From: Carboxylicivirga sp.
GTDB lineage: Bacteria; Bacteroidota; Bacteroidia; Bacteroidales; Marinilabiliaceae
Direction of reading: 5' to 3'
Assembly: GCA_025210475.1 (NCBI GenBank)
Contig: JAOARW010000035.1
Span: 186,001-250,000 of the forward strand
Length of the DNA stretch: 64,000 nt
Positions 19,701-28,572 of the stretch are shown one piece after another; the first letter of the stretch is position 1, and each line of letters opens with the position of its first letter. The position numbers were made by a program, and so were the translations under genes. Below the pieces are notes generated by a model. The model saw only the letters and a list, made by a program, of their open reading frames with translations, had not been told where the DNA came from and made no database searches.

Positions 19701-20318
19701 AACAGTGCTGGGGAACGCTATACTCCGCTCTGTAAAGATGTTCATCCAAGAGCCATAATGGACTGGATTTCGGCAGATGATAATGATCTTTGCATCACCC
19801 TTAGTTCATCAGTGGCAGCTGCCGATTGGATTAACCCGGCCACAAATGGCGATGCCGATCTTTTGCAACATGTATTGCTGGCAAGCCGAACATCGTGCCA
19901 TTGGGAGGGGAATGAATATTCACAGGCAGGTAATCACACCTTTAGCCATGTTTTAACATCCAGCAAGGTTGGAGATATACGGGGGACAAGAGTTGCAAAA
20001 GAGTTTAACGAAGAGCTTAAAGTAATTGTTAACCCGGATAAATCAGCCAAAGCCAATCTACCTGAAAGTGTATCTTTTTTTAATATTGATAAGAACCATT
20101 TAATTATAACTGCCATTAAAAAGGCTGAAGCTAATGATGACATTGTTATTCGCTTGTATGATTCAGAAGGCATTGATTCATCTGTAAAACTGAACTCTTT
20201 TTTTAAATTAAATAATCTTCGACACACCAACATCATTGAAGAAAATCCAAAGTCAGTTGAGGAAATAAATGTTGGTCATCATGCCATTGAAACGTTTTTG
20301 CTGGATGCCACAAAGTAG
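16761..20318 (+). CDS. Glycoside hydrolase family 38-like (alpha-mannosidase superfamily), large
   Basis: Secreted (signal segment about 10-28, ending ILAHE) with a long N-terminal beta-rich extension of about 330 residues before the catalytic domain. The GH38 zinc motif is present as NSSHQDIAWVD (His about 354, Asp about 356) and the nucleophile region as WNVDVPGKSLQFPQI (Asp about 467); a second zinc-type His pair may be GPAHHDA (about 632-638). A middle helical domain and a GH38C-type beta-domain follow. At 1185 aa it is longer than usual GH38 enzymes because of the N-terminal extension, which may bind carbohydrate. Transcribed alone on the plus strand, ending at a palindrome shared with the convergent MATE gene. 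Mannoside specificity is presumed from family only. Confidence 0.88.
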   Translation: MKNENTCIRITQALMFIAFLLNTGIILAHESAGRNQIYDVNTNYELSQLSKNDIDGFSSQIGGGVYSYPSLRDDVREAMIARASTGKAGFEFYTSLVPMDHSSETVTFFFYSDADLNKREPYDIKVNGQHLLSFQADENGKLNISNQVSKADAQFYLFRRDGNGDGIGAFRLTVPVNMLEKGKMAKISVTGHAKGSNAWFMLFKVPNALKWLREAAKHDISFSIRQFTDKLLIDAPEFLVGKPVYLVSDGKRSKEELFKRQGVMAKASVKADVPMKSLKIVYDGQVYQVDFKGADGIVDESVVKGRYLYASHAHMHNGWQANLTRRFRPDFYKAYEPFFDNKYQKGLLSIMNSSHQDIAWVDRPEACIIMRDTLLLTPIIKDAFARKDYGFDIEDGLMLREYLERHPDAKDKLTELLNRKLLSVGATYNCPYEDMYDAEDLVRQLYLGKLWVKKNFGAYDSKVYWNVDVPGKSLQFPQILKKAGVDYMVISRHAKSMFHWQSPDGSSVFTYSPGHYGEDLIHLSKNMGDKLKYGAEQVVWWSRYFDDEETQAPLLSSQDMLPAIDYSKYIEVWNNTDSVIDENNKKQMVFFPHMELMTMDEYLPLAAKNATAVDTIQGERPNVWVYIHGPAHHDALTASRKASKLLPAAEKFLTIASLIDKNKMAYPSDELDRAWQAKIYPDHGWGGHDGDVTDNLFKEKLLESQFMADRLLDKATGFLAQRVKTNEKKGIPVILFNSLSWERTDPVTITLDFTKGEAQGLSVFNADKKRVPMQIASVSEHADGSIKRVELIFIAEDIPSLGYKTYYVRPEMKRNKIKKTPKNQSLYENNFYKISFDKGGIDQVYDKEFGRNLFTTKQFKVGEVFTLQSEGNGAGEFGDVQQPFMKNFDQVSKHGASWELVQDGDVYSKYRLTQQIRHAKVEQNVIIYHRLKRIQFENKLLNWDGELYREFRTAYPVAIKNSSIKHEVPFGTVEVGKDEINSAGERYTPLCKDVHPRAIMDWISADDNDLCITLSSSVAAADWINPATNGDADLLQHVLLASRTSCHWEGNEYSQAGNHTFSHVLTSSKVGDIRGTRVAKEFNEELKVIVNPDKSAKANLPESVSFFNIDKNHLIITAIKKAEANDDIVIRLYDSEGIDSSVKLNSFFKLNNLRHTNIIEENPKSVEEINVGHHAIETFLLDATK

Positions 20319-20368
20319 ATGTTTTGAACATTGATTATTCACAATTAAGCTTGGGGACGATTGTTTAA

Positions 20369-20410
20369 TGAAGCCTGCAGTCTCTTTAATAAGAAAACCT
20401 GCAGGCTTCA
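20369..20410. terminator. Palindrome between convergent GH38 and MATE genes
   Basis: Perfect 12-bp inverted repeat (20369-20380 and 20399-20410) with an 18-nt loop. There is no long T run on either side, so it is a candidate bidirectional terminator on stem strength and position only. Confidence 0.55.
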
Positions 20411-20475
20411 ATCATAAACGAGATTAAAAACACTTGTGTTTAGTTATGTATGTTTTGTCGTCTATCAAACGTCAT

Positions 20476-21798
20476 CTATGCATAGTAAGCCTTTTGCCTG
20501 TTTTCACGTGTGAGATAAAATACCAGCATGGCGATGCTTATTTCTACCACCGGCATAATTAACCAAATACCATCAACACCCATTAGTTTTGGCAACATAA
20601 ATGCCATAATGGCAAAGATGATAAATGACTTGGTAAATGATATCATGGCAGAAATCTTACCATTGGATAGCGCTGTAAACAAGGCCGATCCAAACATATT
20701 ATAGCCAATAAAAAGAAATCCGAAGGTAAAGATTGACAATCCCTGAACGGCCAATTCGTAGGCAGGGTTGTTTGCATCAAAGAAAATAGATACCAACAAG
20801 GATTTACTGATAAACACCATAGATACCACAATGGGGCTAACAGCCAGTAAGGTGTTTAGGGCATATTTCTTTACTTTCCTTAAAGCCTTTATATTTTTTG
20901 AACCATAATAATAACTTATCAGTGGTGCCGTGCCAATGGCAAAGCCAAAGAATGAGTTACCAACAAAAAGATGGATATATAAAATCACTGAAATAGCTGC
21001 CAAACCATCATTACCGGCATACTTCAAACAGAGCAAATTAAAAACAAGAGCCGTAAAACCGATGGATAACTCACTTACCATTTCCGATGAACCATTGAAG
21101 ATTACTTCCTTCATAAATTTGAAATCAATGGGGTGGAAACCAAAGGAAAAACTGGATTTTGAAGAAGCAAAATATCGACCGGCATATAGGATTGCAATAA
21201 TGATTCCCAGCATGGTGGCCAAGCCGGCGCCTTCAACACCCATATCAAAGACAACAATAAACAGGTAATCCAGAATGATATTGGCCAATCCACCTATTAC
21301 CGACATAATGAGAGAAACCTTCGGGCTGCCTTCCGCTCTTAAGAATCCGGCAAACTCCATTTTAGTAATCAAAAAGGGAAAGCTGATAAATATAAAGTTA
21401 CTGTAGTTGCTGGAATAGTTCCATAATTCTTCGTTTACGCCAAGCAGGCCAAGTATTTCTTCTTTAAAAAGGAAGGATACTACAGTTACCAATAGTCCAA
21501 ATCCGATAGCTACAAGCAATAGATTAGAGAAGTACTTTGATGCTGTTTCTTTATTTTTCTCACCCAGTTTAATGGAGATTAGGGCACCTCCTCCTGCTGC
21601 AAACATTAATCCAACGGCAAAAATAATGCTGTTCAACGGAATAATCAGATTAACGGCGGCCAGTGCATCCGATCCCACAAAAGCCGATATAAAATAGCCA
21701 TCTACAATTGCATAGGCCGACATAAAAGCCATTACTAAAATGGATGGAGTTAAAAAATTTAAGAACTCCTTGACGTTCATTTCTTGTTTAAAATGCAT
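20476..21798 (-). CDS. MATE family multidrug/cation efflux transporter
   Basis: 440-residue integral inner-membrane protein with about twelve hydrophobic segments in two homologous halves. The first half begins NFLTPSILVMAFMSAYAIVDGYFIS, whose pattern (pore helix followed by V-D-x-x-F/Y) is typical of MatE domains, and FAAGGGALISIKLGE matches the conserved loop between helices 2 and 3. Such pumps extrude organic cations by Na+ or H+ antiport. It lies 64 bases downstream of the STAS-like gene on the same strand and is divergent from an AraC regulator, which may control it. An ATG at residue 7 is an alternative start. Confidence 0.92.
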   Translation of the reverse strand: MHFKQEMNVKEFLNFLTPSILVMAFMSAYAIVDGYFISAFVGSDALAAVNLIIPLNSIIFAVGLMFAAGGGALISIKLGEKNKETASKYFSNLLLVAIGFGLLVTVVSFLFKEEILGLLGVNEELWNYSSNYSNFIFISFPFLITKMEFAGFLRAEGSPKVSLIMSVIGGLANIILDYLFIVVFDMGVEGAGLATMLGIIIAILYAGRYFASSKSSFSFGFHPIDFKFMKEVIFNGSSEMVSELSIGFTALVFNLLCLKYAGNDGLAAISVILYIHLFVGNSFFGFAIGTAPLISYYYGSKNIKALRKVKKYALNTLLAVSPIVVSMVFISKSLLVSIFFDANNPAYELAVQGLSIFTFGFLFIGYNMFGSALFTALSNGKISAMISFTKSFIIFAIMAFMLPKLMGVDGIWLIMPVVEISIAMLVFYLTRENRQKAYYA

Positions 21799-21862
21799 AG
21801 TATGCTCCTTTCTTCACTTTTCAACAATTTTTTTCTTTTGATATTTACTCTAAGCATATCGT

Positions 21863-22273
21863 TTATATGGTTTTGATCCATTTAATAGCTTCCTGATGAT
21901 TAGAGAAGAAATCTATTTTTAATGGAGAATCTTTTATAAGCGAGTAGGCGTTCTTTATAGATAGGCGGCTGATTGGATTAGCAGATTCGATAATGGCGAC
22001 TCCTTTTAAACCGACCTTGTGATATTTTGGATGTACCTTTTTAAAATACCAGTTAGTATCCTCTATGGTTAATGGTTTTGATTCTGATGTATCCAATACG
22101 ATACGATCGGCACCAAATGACTTATATCTTTCGAATGTTTCAGCCCAGGCTTTGCGCAAGGATTCACCATGTGCGAAGCCATTCCATTTTTCATAAAGAG
22201 CGTTGGCTTCATTGATGAACGTTAGTTTGCAATTCTGATTTACTTCTATCCAATTATTCAATGCTGTATTCAT
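21863..22273 (-). CDS. STAS/SpoIIAA-like small cytoplasmic protein
   Basis: 136 residues, no signal or membrane segment. The pattern of an N-terminal strand-rich part, ADRIVLDTSESKPLTIEDT in the middle and a C-terminal FFSNHQEAIKWI helix resembles the STAS/SEC14-like SpoIIAA family that is common in Bacteroidota as stand-alone proteins of unknown role. It is the promoter-proximal gene of a pair with the MATE pump. The link to transport is positional only. Confidence 0.65.
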   Translation of the reverse strand: MNTALNNWIEVNQNCKLTFINEANALYEKWNGFAHGESLRKAWAETFERYKSFGADRIVLDTSESKPLTIEDTNWYFKKVHPKYHKVGLKGVAIIESANPISRLSIKNAYSLIKDSPLKIDFFSNHQEAIKWIKTI

Positions 22274-22564
22274 TTGTTTCGATTAACTAATTTTTGATGC
22301 TACAAAACTAGATGCCGGCGAAAGAGCGATAGCTATACTATTGCCTGATTAAGGTGTACTTTTTTCCTCTTTTTATTCAGGGTTCATCTAACAGACAGGA
22401 AAGTACATCTAAAAGGGATTTTTGTGAACCAAATAATTGATGTTACAGGGGTAATTTCGGCCAGGTGATTTTCAGTAAAGTCTTTTAATCAAATCTATGC
22501 GCGATAATTATTAACTTTATGGTAAGGGATTAAGCTCAAGGAAAGGGAAGAAACATTATTAAGA

Positions 22565-23449
22565 ATGAGAAAGCGAGAGATAGAACATTTACCAATACGA
22601 AGCATTGAAAATTTATTTAATAATCAGGCACTGGCTAAGTTTGAGATGGAGCGTTTAGAGCTTGATAAAGATAAAGAGACCTATTTGGTAGAAGCACACC
22701 GGCACGATTTCTACCACATCCTATATGTGAAGAATGGTCGCGGTGTACATTCAATCGACTTCAAGACTTATGAAGTAAAACCAGAATCAATTTTTTTTAC
22801 ATCACCTGGTCAGGTTCATTCATTAGAGCTTGATAAAGATGTAGATGGTTATGTGATATCATTTGACTCCGGCTTTTTTATGCTGAACAATTCGGTACAG
22901 AATTTAGTTGATTATCCTTTTTTTCATTCCATTAATAACGATCCTGTTTTGTATTTGTCGGAAAGTAATGCGCCTTTACAGGATGTGTTGGATGAGCTTT
23001 ATAAGGAGTATCAGACCGATGAAAAAGGGCGCGAGAATATTTTACGGGCTTTGATGGAAATACTGCTGATTCGTTCATCGCGCATGTATACGCAGCCAGG
23101 CATTGATGATACCCCCATGCATATGTCGGTTCAGCTTAGAAAGCTGGAAGCCTTGATTGATCAGCATTTTAAAAAGTACAAGTTGCTGAATGATTATGCC
23201 GATATGATGTATGTCTCGCCCAAGCATTTAAATAGCATTAGTAAAAAAGGACTGAATAAAACCGTTACTAACCTGATCCACGAACGAACGTTGATTGAAG
23301 CCAAACGCTTGTTGCTTTTTACCGACAATACTATATCCGAAATAGCTTATGAATTGGGCTTTGCCGATAAGTCGTACTTTATGCGATTTTTTAAAAGGAA
23401 TACGGAGATGACGGCCGATGCTTATCGAAATAGCAATAAGGTAATTTAA
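22565..23449 (+). CDS. AraC family transcriptional regulator with cupin sensor
   Basis: N-terminal AraC-type cupin (HRHDFYHILYVKNGRGVHSID and FFTSPGQVHSLE, about 45-95) for ligand sensing, then the two-helix-turn-helix DNA-binding domain (about 195-290) including ISEIAYELGFADKSYFMRFFKR, the family signature. It is divergently oriented to the STAS/MATE pair across about 290 bases, the usual place for a local regulator. It is not a close relative of the three AraC proteins further right, whose sensor domains are different. Confidence 0.93.
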   Translation: MRKREIEHLPIRSIENLFNNQALAKFEMERLELDKDKETYLVEAHRHDFYHILYVKNGRGVHSIDFKTYEVKPESIFFTSPGQVHSLELDKDVDGYVISFDSGFFMLNNSVQNLVDYPFFHSINNDPVLYLSESNAPLQDVLDELYKEYQTDEKGRENILRALMEILLIRSSRMYTQPGIDDTPMHMSVQLRKLEALIDQHFKKYKLLNDYADMMYVSPKHLNSISKKGLNKTVTNLIHERTLIEAKRLLLFTDNTISEIAYELGFADKSYFMRFFKRNTEMTADAYRNSNKVI

Positions 23450-23557
23450 GCCCAGGATTGATATAACTACCTGGCTTACTTCTAATATTAATACTTGTCA
23501 AGGCATTTAGTATATAACAGGAATCATTCAATAGATACATCATTACAAATTCTGCAA

Positions 23558-23593
23558 AAAAGAGGAAGCTCCTTGACTGCAGCTTCCTCTTTT
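23558..23593. terminator. Bidirectional intrinsic terminator
   Basis: 13-bp perfect stem (23558-23570 and 23581-23593) with a 10-nt loop between the convergent AraC and MFS genes; A-rich on the left and T-rich on the right, so it can terminate both transcripts. Confidence 0.8.
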
Positions 23594-23600
23594 CAATTTT

Positions 23601-24812
23601 TTATTGATTAATGTTTTGCTTTCGATTATAAGATTTCATGTAAATAACTAATACAAGAGAAAGTATGCCACAAATAGCAAATCCGGCAAAAAGCGACCAT
23701 GCACTTTGGTCAATAAATTGACCAATTAGAGTAGCAATGGGAACAGCTATCAGCGTACTCAGGAAGCCGGAAAATGCTGCGCCAATTCCCGCAATATGGC
23801 CAATGGGTTGCATGGTTAGTGCATTTACGTTTCCAAAAATAAAACCTAAGGCAAACACCGTTAGAGACAGAAATATTAGAAAGATGATAATGTTGGGATT
23901 GGGGGCTTCATAATAACTAACGACATAAACGAGTGAGCTTAGTGTTAGTACAATAACAAAGATATATGTCAATTTCATCATGCCATATTTAACCACCAGG
24001 GCTCCGTTGAAAAAACTGGAAAGTCCCATGATTAGCGCGATGCCGGAAAAAATGTAGGTGAATTCTTCAACAAGACCATATTGTTCCTGAATAATTTGCT
24101 GGCAGGCACTTAAGAATGCAATAAATGAAGCAAATATTAATCCTGTCACAAATGTAAAAACCATGGTTTGCTTATGTCGTACGTATTCTTTAAAACCCTT
24201 TGAGAACAATGACCAAGTCATCTTTTTCTTTTGATCATCGGCAAGTGTTTCTTCCTGACGAAGCCATAACCAAAGAATAACGACAAAACCAAATATCAAT
24301 TGACTGGTGAAGATTGCCTGCCAACCAAAGTTGTCTAACATTACTTTACCAAAAGCCGGAGCAATAACTGGTGCAAGTATAAATATTCCCATAACAAAGG
24401 ACATTATTTTTGCCATTTGATCATTGTCGAATTTATCGCGTACCATTGCGATACTAATGGTTCTGGGGGCGGAGAGACCAATACCTTGCAGGAATCTTCC
24501 CAAGACCATGATTTCAATGCTGGTAGAGAAGATACACATGGTACTGGACAGGAAAAAGATAGCGAAGCCAATGTAATTAGTTGTTTTGCGGCCAATGCTA
24601 TCGGATAGGGGCCCCAGGAATAATTGCCCCACACCAATGCCCAGGAAGATCATGGTGATGAGCAGTTGACTGTTTTTTAGATCTGAAATACCGATGGCCT
24701 TGGATATGTCCTGTATTCCTGGCAATAAAGCATCGATCGATAAGGAGGCTAATGACATGAGTGATGCCATTATTAGCACAAATTCAGTATTGGAACTTTT
24801 TCTGATTTGCAT
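23601..24812 (-). CDS. MFS transporter, Bcr/CflA drug-resistance type
   Basis: 403-residue twelve-helix inner-membrane protein. The start region LSIDALLPGIQDISKAIG and the loop GQLFLGPLSDSIGRK (about 62-76, motif A of the DHA1 family) identify a Bcr/CflA-like drug:H+ antiporter; GRFLQGIGLSAPRTI corresponds to motif B/C region. Substrate unknown. It follows the AraC gene at 24903-25811 on the same strand by 90 bases, so regulator and pump may share a transcript. Confidence 0.93.
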   Translation of the reverse strand: MQIRKSSNTEFVLIMASLMSLASLSIDALLPGIQDISKAIGISDLKNSQLLITMIFLGIGVGQLFLGPLSDSIGRKTTNYIGFAIFFLSSTMCIFSTSIEIMVLGRFLQGIGLSAPRTISIAMVRDKFDNDQMAKIMSFVMGIFILAPVIAPAFGKVMLDNFGWQAIFTSQLIFGFVVILWLWLRQEETLADDQKKKMTWSLFSKGFKEYVRHKQTMVFTFVTGLIFASFIAFLSACQQIIQEQYGLVEEFTYIFSGIALIMGLSSFFNGALVVKYGMMKLTYIFVIVLTLSSLVYVVSYYEAPNPNIIIFLIFLSLTVFALGFIFGNVNALTMQPIGHIAGIGAAFSGFLSTLIAVPIATLIGQFIDQSAWSLFAGFAICGILSLVLVIYMKSYNRKQNINQ

Positions 24813-24902
24813 TTTACTATTCTCTAATTAATACTGTTTTAACAGCAGCAAAACTAGGAATGACCGACATTTAAAGGATGGTACTTAGCATGGCATTAGT
24901 GG

Positions 24903-25811
24903 TTAAAAATTAGGTTTTGATCGAAATTGTCCCGGAGTTAAGCCTGTTTCTTTCTTAAAAAACTTAATAAAGTTCGATTGATCTTCAAATCCGATTTGAT
25001 AAGCAATGGATAGAATAGTCTGGTTCGATTGGCTTAATAAGGCCTTGGCTTCCAATAGACAATATTCTTTAATAATTTGTTTGGCTGTTTTACCGGTTGA
25101 TTTTTTAACACATTCAGATAGATAAACAGTGCTAATGTTTAATAGATCAGCATAGTAGTTAATTGGATTTCGTTTATTCTCTGTTTGTTTAATCAGTTGT
25201 TCAAAGGAATTAGTAATTTCTTCAAATCGATCATTACTGTGTGTTTTGATGTAATTAGGTCGGAGTAACTTTTTAGATTCAAATAATAAGATGGTAAGGT
25301 AAGAGCGAATTATTTCAATATTATCCTCATTAACATTCTTAAATTCATCATATATCTTTTTAAAAAAGAACCTTAATGTTTCTGCATCTTCGGTTTCCAG
25401 CGAATATACCGGACAGCTGTTAATGTTAAAAAAAGGAAAGGCTTTATACACATCGTAATTATTATTGAGGAAGCTCAGAAACTGCGGATCAAAAAGGATC
25501 ATGTAGTCGGTTCCTTCATGTTTGTCTTCAATACCGTTATAAGATATTATTTGTCCCGGAGTATTAATTGAAAGACTTTCTTCGTTCAGTTGATAGGTCG
25601 TCTCACTAACCGATAGATTTCCATCGTCGTTGTTGGATAAGGTTAACATGAACATGCCAATTTTATAGGGCCCCATGTTAAAGGGGATAATATCGATGTG
25701 CTCCTGAAAGTTAATAATATGAAAGTTTGGGTGTTTTTGTTTATCGGCCAATTTTGAAGCTTTCAGGTAGTCTTTGATATGAGGGTAATATGATAGCTCT
25801 TGTTGATTCAT
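24903..25811 (-). CDS. AraC family regulator (paralogue 1 of 3)
   Basis: 302 residues. C-terminal AraC HTH (about 205-298) with TILSIAYQIGFEDQSNFIKFFKKETG. The N-terminal sensor is not a plain HxH cupin; it carries the block AFPFFNINSCPVYSLE followed by a long helix, shared in form with the two AraC proteins at 26622 and 27594 (EFPFFKIHASPLFKL and EFPFFKIHSAPLFKL). The three therefore come from one lineage. It lies directly upstream of the MFS pump and probably regulates it. Confidence 0.92.
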   Translation of the reverse strand: MNQQELSYYPHIKDYLKASKLADKQKHPNFHIINFQEHIDIIPFNMGPYKIGMFMLTLSNNDDGNLSVSETTYQLNEESLSINTPGQIISYNGIEDKHEGTDYMILFDPQFLSFLNNNYDVYKAFPFFNINSCPVYSLETEDAETLRFFFKKIYDEFKNVNEDNIEIIRSYLTILLFESKKLLRPNYIKTHSNDRFEEITNSFEQLIKQTENKRNPINYYADLLNISTVYLSECVKKSTGKTAKQIIKEYCLLEAKALLSQSNQTILSIAYQIGFEDQSNFIKFFKKETGLTPGQFRSKPNF

Positions 25812-26090
25812 TGCTATTGAGTTTAGGTGGACATCTTAATTAATCGAAAGGAAAGATAAGGTAAATAATTAAATGACATAAAAATACCTCACAAAGCACC
25901 TTTTAGAAACCTGTGTCAGCCAATTAAAGAAACATCTTTGCATAAAAAACAAAATGATAATTAGTCAGATATGCTCATGTTCATCATTGAGCATGGATAT
26001 TTTGATACCTGATAATTCACCATTTTAACCTCGAAAAATACCTTGTACTGATGTAGGTTGTTTGTTTCTTTTGTAAGAAAAATTAATTGT

Positions 26091-26618
26091 ATGCAATTGG
26101 TCCAGTCATCCCGCTTATTGGTTGAGAAAGACAATAAAGACTTTTATAAAAGGAAGGTTGATGCCTCCATAGACAACCCTAATAATTCTGAAACGCACCT
26201 TTTTCCACTAATTAATAAAAACAAGTCCAAAGTTGATTATCATCAATTAGCCAAGGCTATTGTGCATGGGCAAAACAACTACCGAAAGCGGTTTCTGATA
26301 GCTAAAAAAAACTATTTCACTGTACTTAAAACTACCGACATTGCTTATATAATTGTTGAAGCACCGGTGGTTTATGCGGTCGATTTTTATGGCGAAAAAT
26401 ATCCGCTCGATTATACTCTGGATCGGATTGAAAAGCAGTTGAACCCTACTGTCTTTTTTAGAGCAAACCGGCAAACAATTATTAATGTTGAAGCAATAAA
26501 AAAGGTCGAACCCTATTTTAATAAGGGCCTAATTGCAATACTGGTGGATGGTTTAGATCGGAAAGTAGCTGTTAGCCGGGCAAAATCCGGAAACTTCAGA
26601 AAATGGCTAAACTTTTAA
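26091..26618 (+). CDS. LytTR-domain DNA-binding protein
   Basis: The ATG at 26091 is preferred over an in-frame TTG at 26058. About 70 N-terminal residues of no known domain are followed by a LytTR domain (about 75-175): YFTVLKTTDIAYIIVE, LDRIEKQLNPTVFFRANRQTIINVEAIKKVEP and KVAVSRAKSGNFRKWL match the LytTR strand pattern. No receiver domain, so it is not a standard LytR response regulator. Three bases separate it from the next AraC gene, so the two are surely co-transcribed. Confidence 0.88.
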   Translation: MQLVQSSRLLVEKDNKDFYKRKVDASIDNPNNSETHLFPLINKNKSKVDYHQLAKAIVHGQNNYRKRFLIAKKNYFTVLKTTDIAYIIVEAPVVYAVDFYGEKYPLDYTLDRIEKQLNPTVFFRANRQTIINVEAIKKVEPYFNKGLIAILVDGLDRKVAVSRAKSGNFRKWLNF

Positions 26619-26621
26619 TCA

Positions 26622-27509
26622 ATGAATGAACTATCAACAACTCAGCAAATCGCTGAATTTTACAATTTAAAAAGAGAAATTATTCACCCCGACATCCTGG
26701 TGTTTAGGTATGAGGAATTAAATTCGGATAGTTCGGTTGAACAAGTAACCGGGACAAAGGATTTTTTTGAAATAACCATAACAGAGAAGGATACCGGAAA
26801 AATAATGATCAGAAACTTTACCTACAATGATATTAACAATACCATCTGCTTTTTAAGTCCGAATCAACCGGTAAAATACATCTTCAATGATAATAAAAAG
26901 CATGAAGACCAGAGTATATGCATTTTGTTTAAAGCCACTCTGTTTAATCCCCAACGGCAAAATTTTGATATACGCAATGAGTTTCCGTTTTTTAAAATTC
27001 ATGCAAGTCCTTTGTTTAAGCTTCAAAAAGAGCAAATTGACAAACTGTTTCCCCTTTTCGAGGCATTGTACCAGGAAACGCTGTGCAAGGATAGCTATAA
27101 CTTAAATGTTATCCGGGCTTACCTGGATATTGTGCTTAATAAATGCCAGCAAACAATGACTAAAAAGCCGGATGTTTATTCGGGCACAAGACAGGAAAAC
27201 ATCACCTTCAAATTTGAAGATTTGGTGGCCTCGCACCATCCTGACTTTAAGTCGCTCAATGATTATGCAAGGGCGCTTCATATCAGTCCGGTTTATTTAT
27301 CGGAATGCATTAAAAACACTACCGGAAGAACAGGCAAACAAATCATCGTTGAATATCAGATTGTTCGGGCCAAGTACCTTCTGTGTCAAACAGATTCGCC
27401 TATATACGAGATAGCTAACCAAATGGGCTTTGATGAGGTAACCAATTTTACCAAATTCTTCAAAAAATATACGCAACAAACACCAACGCAATTCAGAAAA
27501 GTTAGCTAG
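26622..27509 (+). CDS. AraC family regulator (paralogue 2 of 3)
   Basis: 295 residues, sensor domain with EFPFFKIHASPLFKLQKEQID, then AraC HTH (about 205-293) ending IYEIANQMGFDEVTNFTKFFKKYT. Very similar along its whole length to the next gene (both begin with TTQ, then IIHPDILVFRYEELN here versus FLYPDILVFKFEELE), so they are a tandem duplication. It lies in a LytTR-AraC-AraC-RND pump series on one strand. Confidence 0.93.
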   Translation: MNELSTTQQIAEFYNLKREIIHPDILVFRYEELNSDSSVEQVTGTKDFFEITITEKDTGKIMIRNFTYNDINNTICFLSPNQPVKYIFNDNKKHEDQSICILFKATLFNPQRQNFDIRNEFPFFKIHASPLFKLQKEQIDKLFPLFEALYQETLCKDSYNLNVIRAYLDIVLNKCQQTMTKKPDVYSGTRQENITFKFEDLVASHHPDFKSLNDYARALHISPVYLSECIKNTTGRTGKQIIVEYQIVRAKYLLCQTDSPIYEIANQMGFDEVTNFTKFFKKYTQQTPTQFRKVS

Positions 27510-27593
27510 TGTGTATATTTGCCCCAGGGTAATTTCCTAAGACTGTGTTTACAGTCAGTTGTGCATCCTCATTTTTTAAACAGAAGAACGCAA

Positions 27594-28475
27594 ATGATTC
27601 AGTTATTAACCACACAGGAAGTCGTTAATTTTTTAGGTTTGAAACGCGATTTTCTTTATCCGGATATTCTTGTTTTTAAGTTCGAGGAGCTTGAGCCGGC
27701 TGAAAATATAGACGAAACATCTTCCAAAGATTTCTTTGAAATTGTCATTACTGAAAAGGACCCGGGCAATTTGATTATTCGAAATCGGCTCTATGATAAT
27801 TTAGATGACTCGATAAGTTTTCTTAGTCCTAACCAGCCTATCAGGTATTTCTGTAATAAAGAAGGAGATATGGACCGGGCTATATGCATTCTGTTTAAAG
27901 CAGATATTTTTATTCCGGAACGTCAGAGTTTTGATATCTGCAATGAGTTCCCCTTTTTTAAAATTCATTCAGCACCACTATTTAAATTACAGAAGGAACA
28001 GATTGATCTGTTGTATCCTCTTTTTGAAGCTTTGTTGAACGAAACGCTGGTTAATGATGCCAATAGCATGCGGATCATTCGTTCGTATTTGGAAATCATT
28101 CTGAATAAATGCTTGCGAACAATGAAGCAAGATGTAAATATTCATCCCATCTCCCGTTTCGAAACGATTGCCTATCAATTTGAGGAGTTGGTTGCATTTC
28201 ATAGTCCACGACTTAAATCATTAAAAGACTATGCGCAATTCCTTAATATAAGTGCAGTTTACCTGGCTGAATGCGTCAAGAAAACCACCGGACGAACAGC
28301 CAAGCAAATTATCATCGATTATCAAACCATCAGAGCTAAGTACCTTCTAAATCAGAAAGAGAAAACAATTTACAATGTGGCAAATGAAATGGGTTTCGAC
28401 GAAGTAACCAACTTCACAAAGTTCTTTAAAAAGTACACAGGCCATACGCCATCTCAATTTAGGAAGATAACCTAA
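27594..28475 (+). CDS. AraC family regulator (paralogue 3 of 3)
   Basis: 293 residues from the ATG at 27594. This start aligns with the N-terminus of its duplicate at 26622; a TTG at 27519 would add 25 unmatched residues. Sensor block EFPFFKIHSAPLFKLQKEQID, HTH with IYNVANEMGFDEVTNFTKFFKKYTG. It sits 97 bases before the RND pump operon and is the best candidate for its activator. Confidence 0.93.
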   Translation: MIQLLTTQEVVNFLGLKRDFLYPDILVFKFEELEPAENIDETSSKDFFEIVITEKDPGNLIIRNRLYDNLDDSISFLSPNQPIRYFCNKEGDMDRAICILFKADIFIPERQSFDICNEFPFFKIHSAPLFKLQKEQIDLLYPLFEALLNETLVNDANSMRIIRSYLEIILNKCLRTMKQDVNIHPISRFETIAYQFEELVAFHSPRLKSLKDYAQFLNISAVYLAECVKKTTGRTAKQIIIDYQTIRAKYLLNQKEKTIYNVANEMGFDEVTNFTKFFKKYTGHTPSQFRKIT

Positions 28476-28502
28476 TATTTTACCATTATACCCTTGTTAT
28501 TG

Positions 28503-28518
28503 ACCTTTTATCAAAGGT
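28503..28518. promoter_or_regulatory. Candidate operator palindrome upstream of the RND operon
   Basis: ACCTTT-TATC-AAAGGT, a perfect 6-bp inverted repeat with a 4-base spacer, 55 bases before the ATG of the membrane fusion gene. It overlaps the place where a Bacteroidota promoter would be expected (a TTTG-containing -7-like element follows at about 28530). Could be a binding site for one of the AraC/LytTR proteins; unproven. Confidence 0.35.
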
Positions 28519-28572
28519 TCTAATCTGATTTCTTTGCACTTCAAACAATAATTAAAAACAGAATTAATTGAT

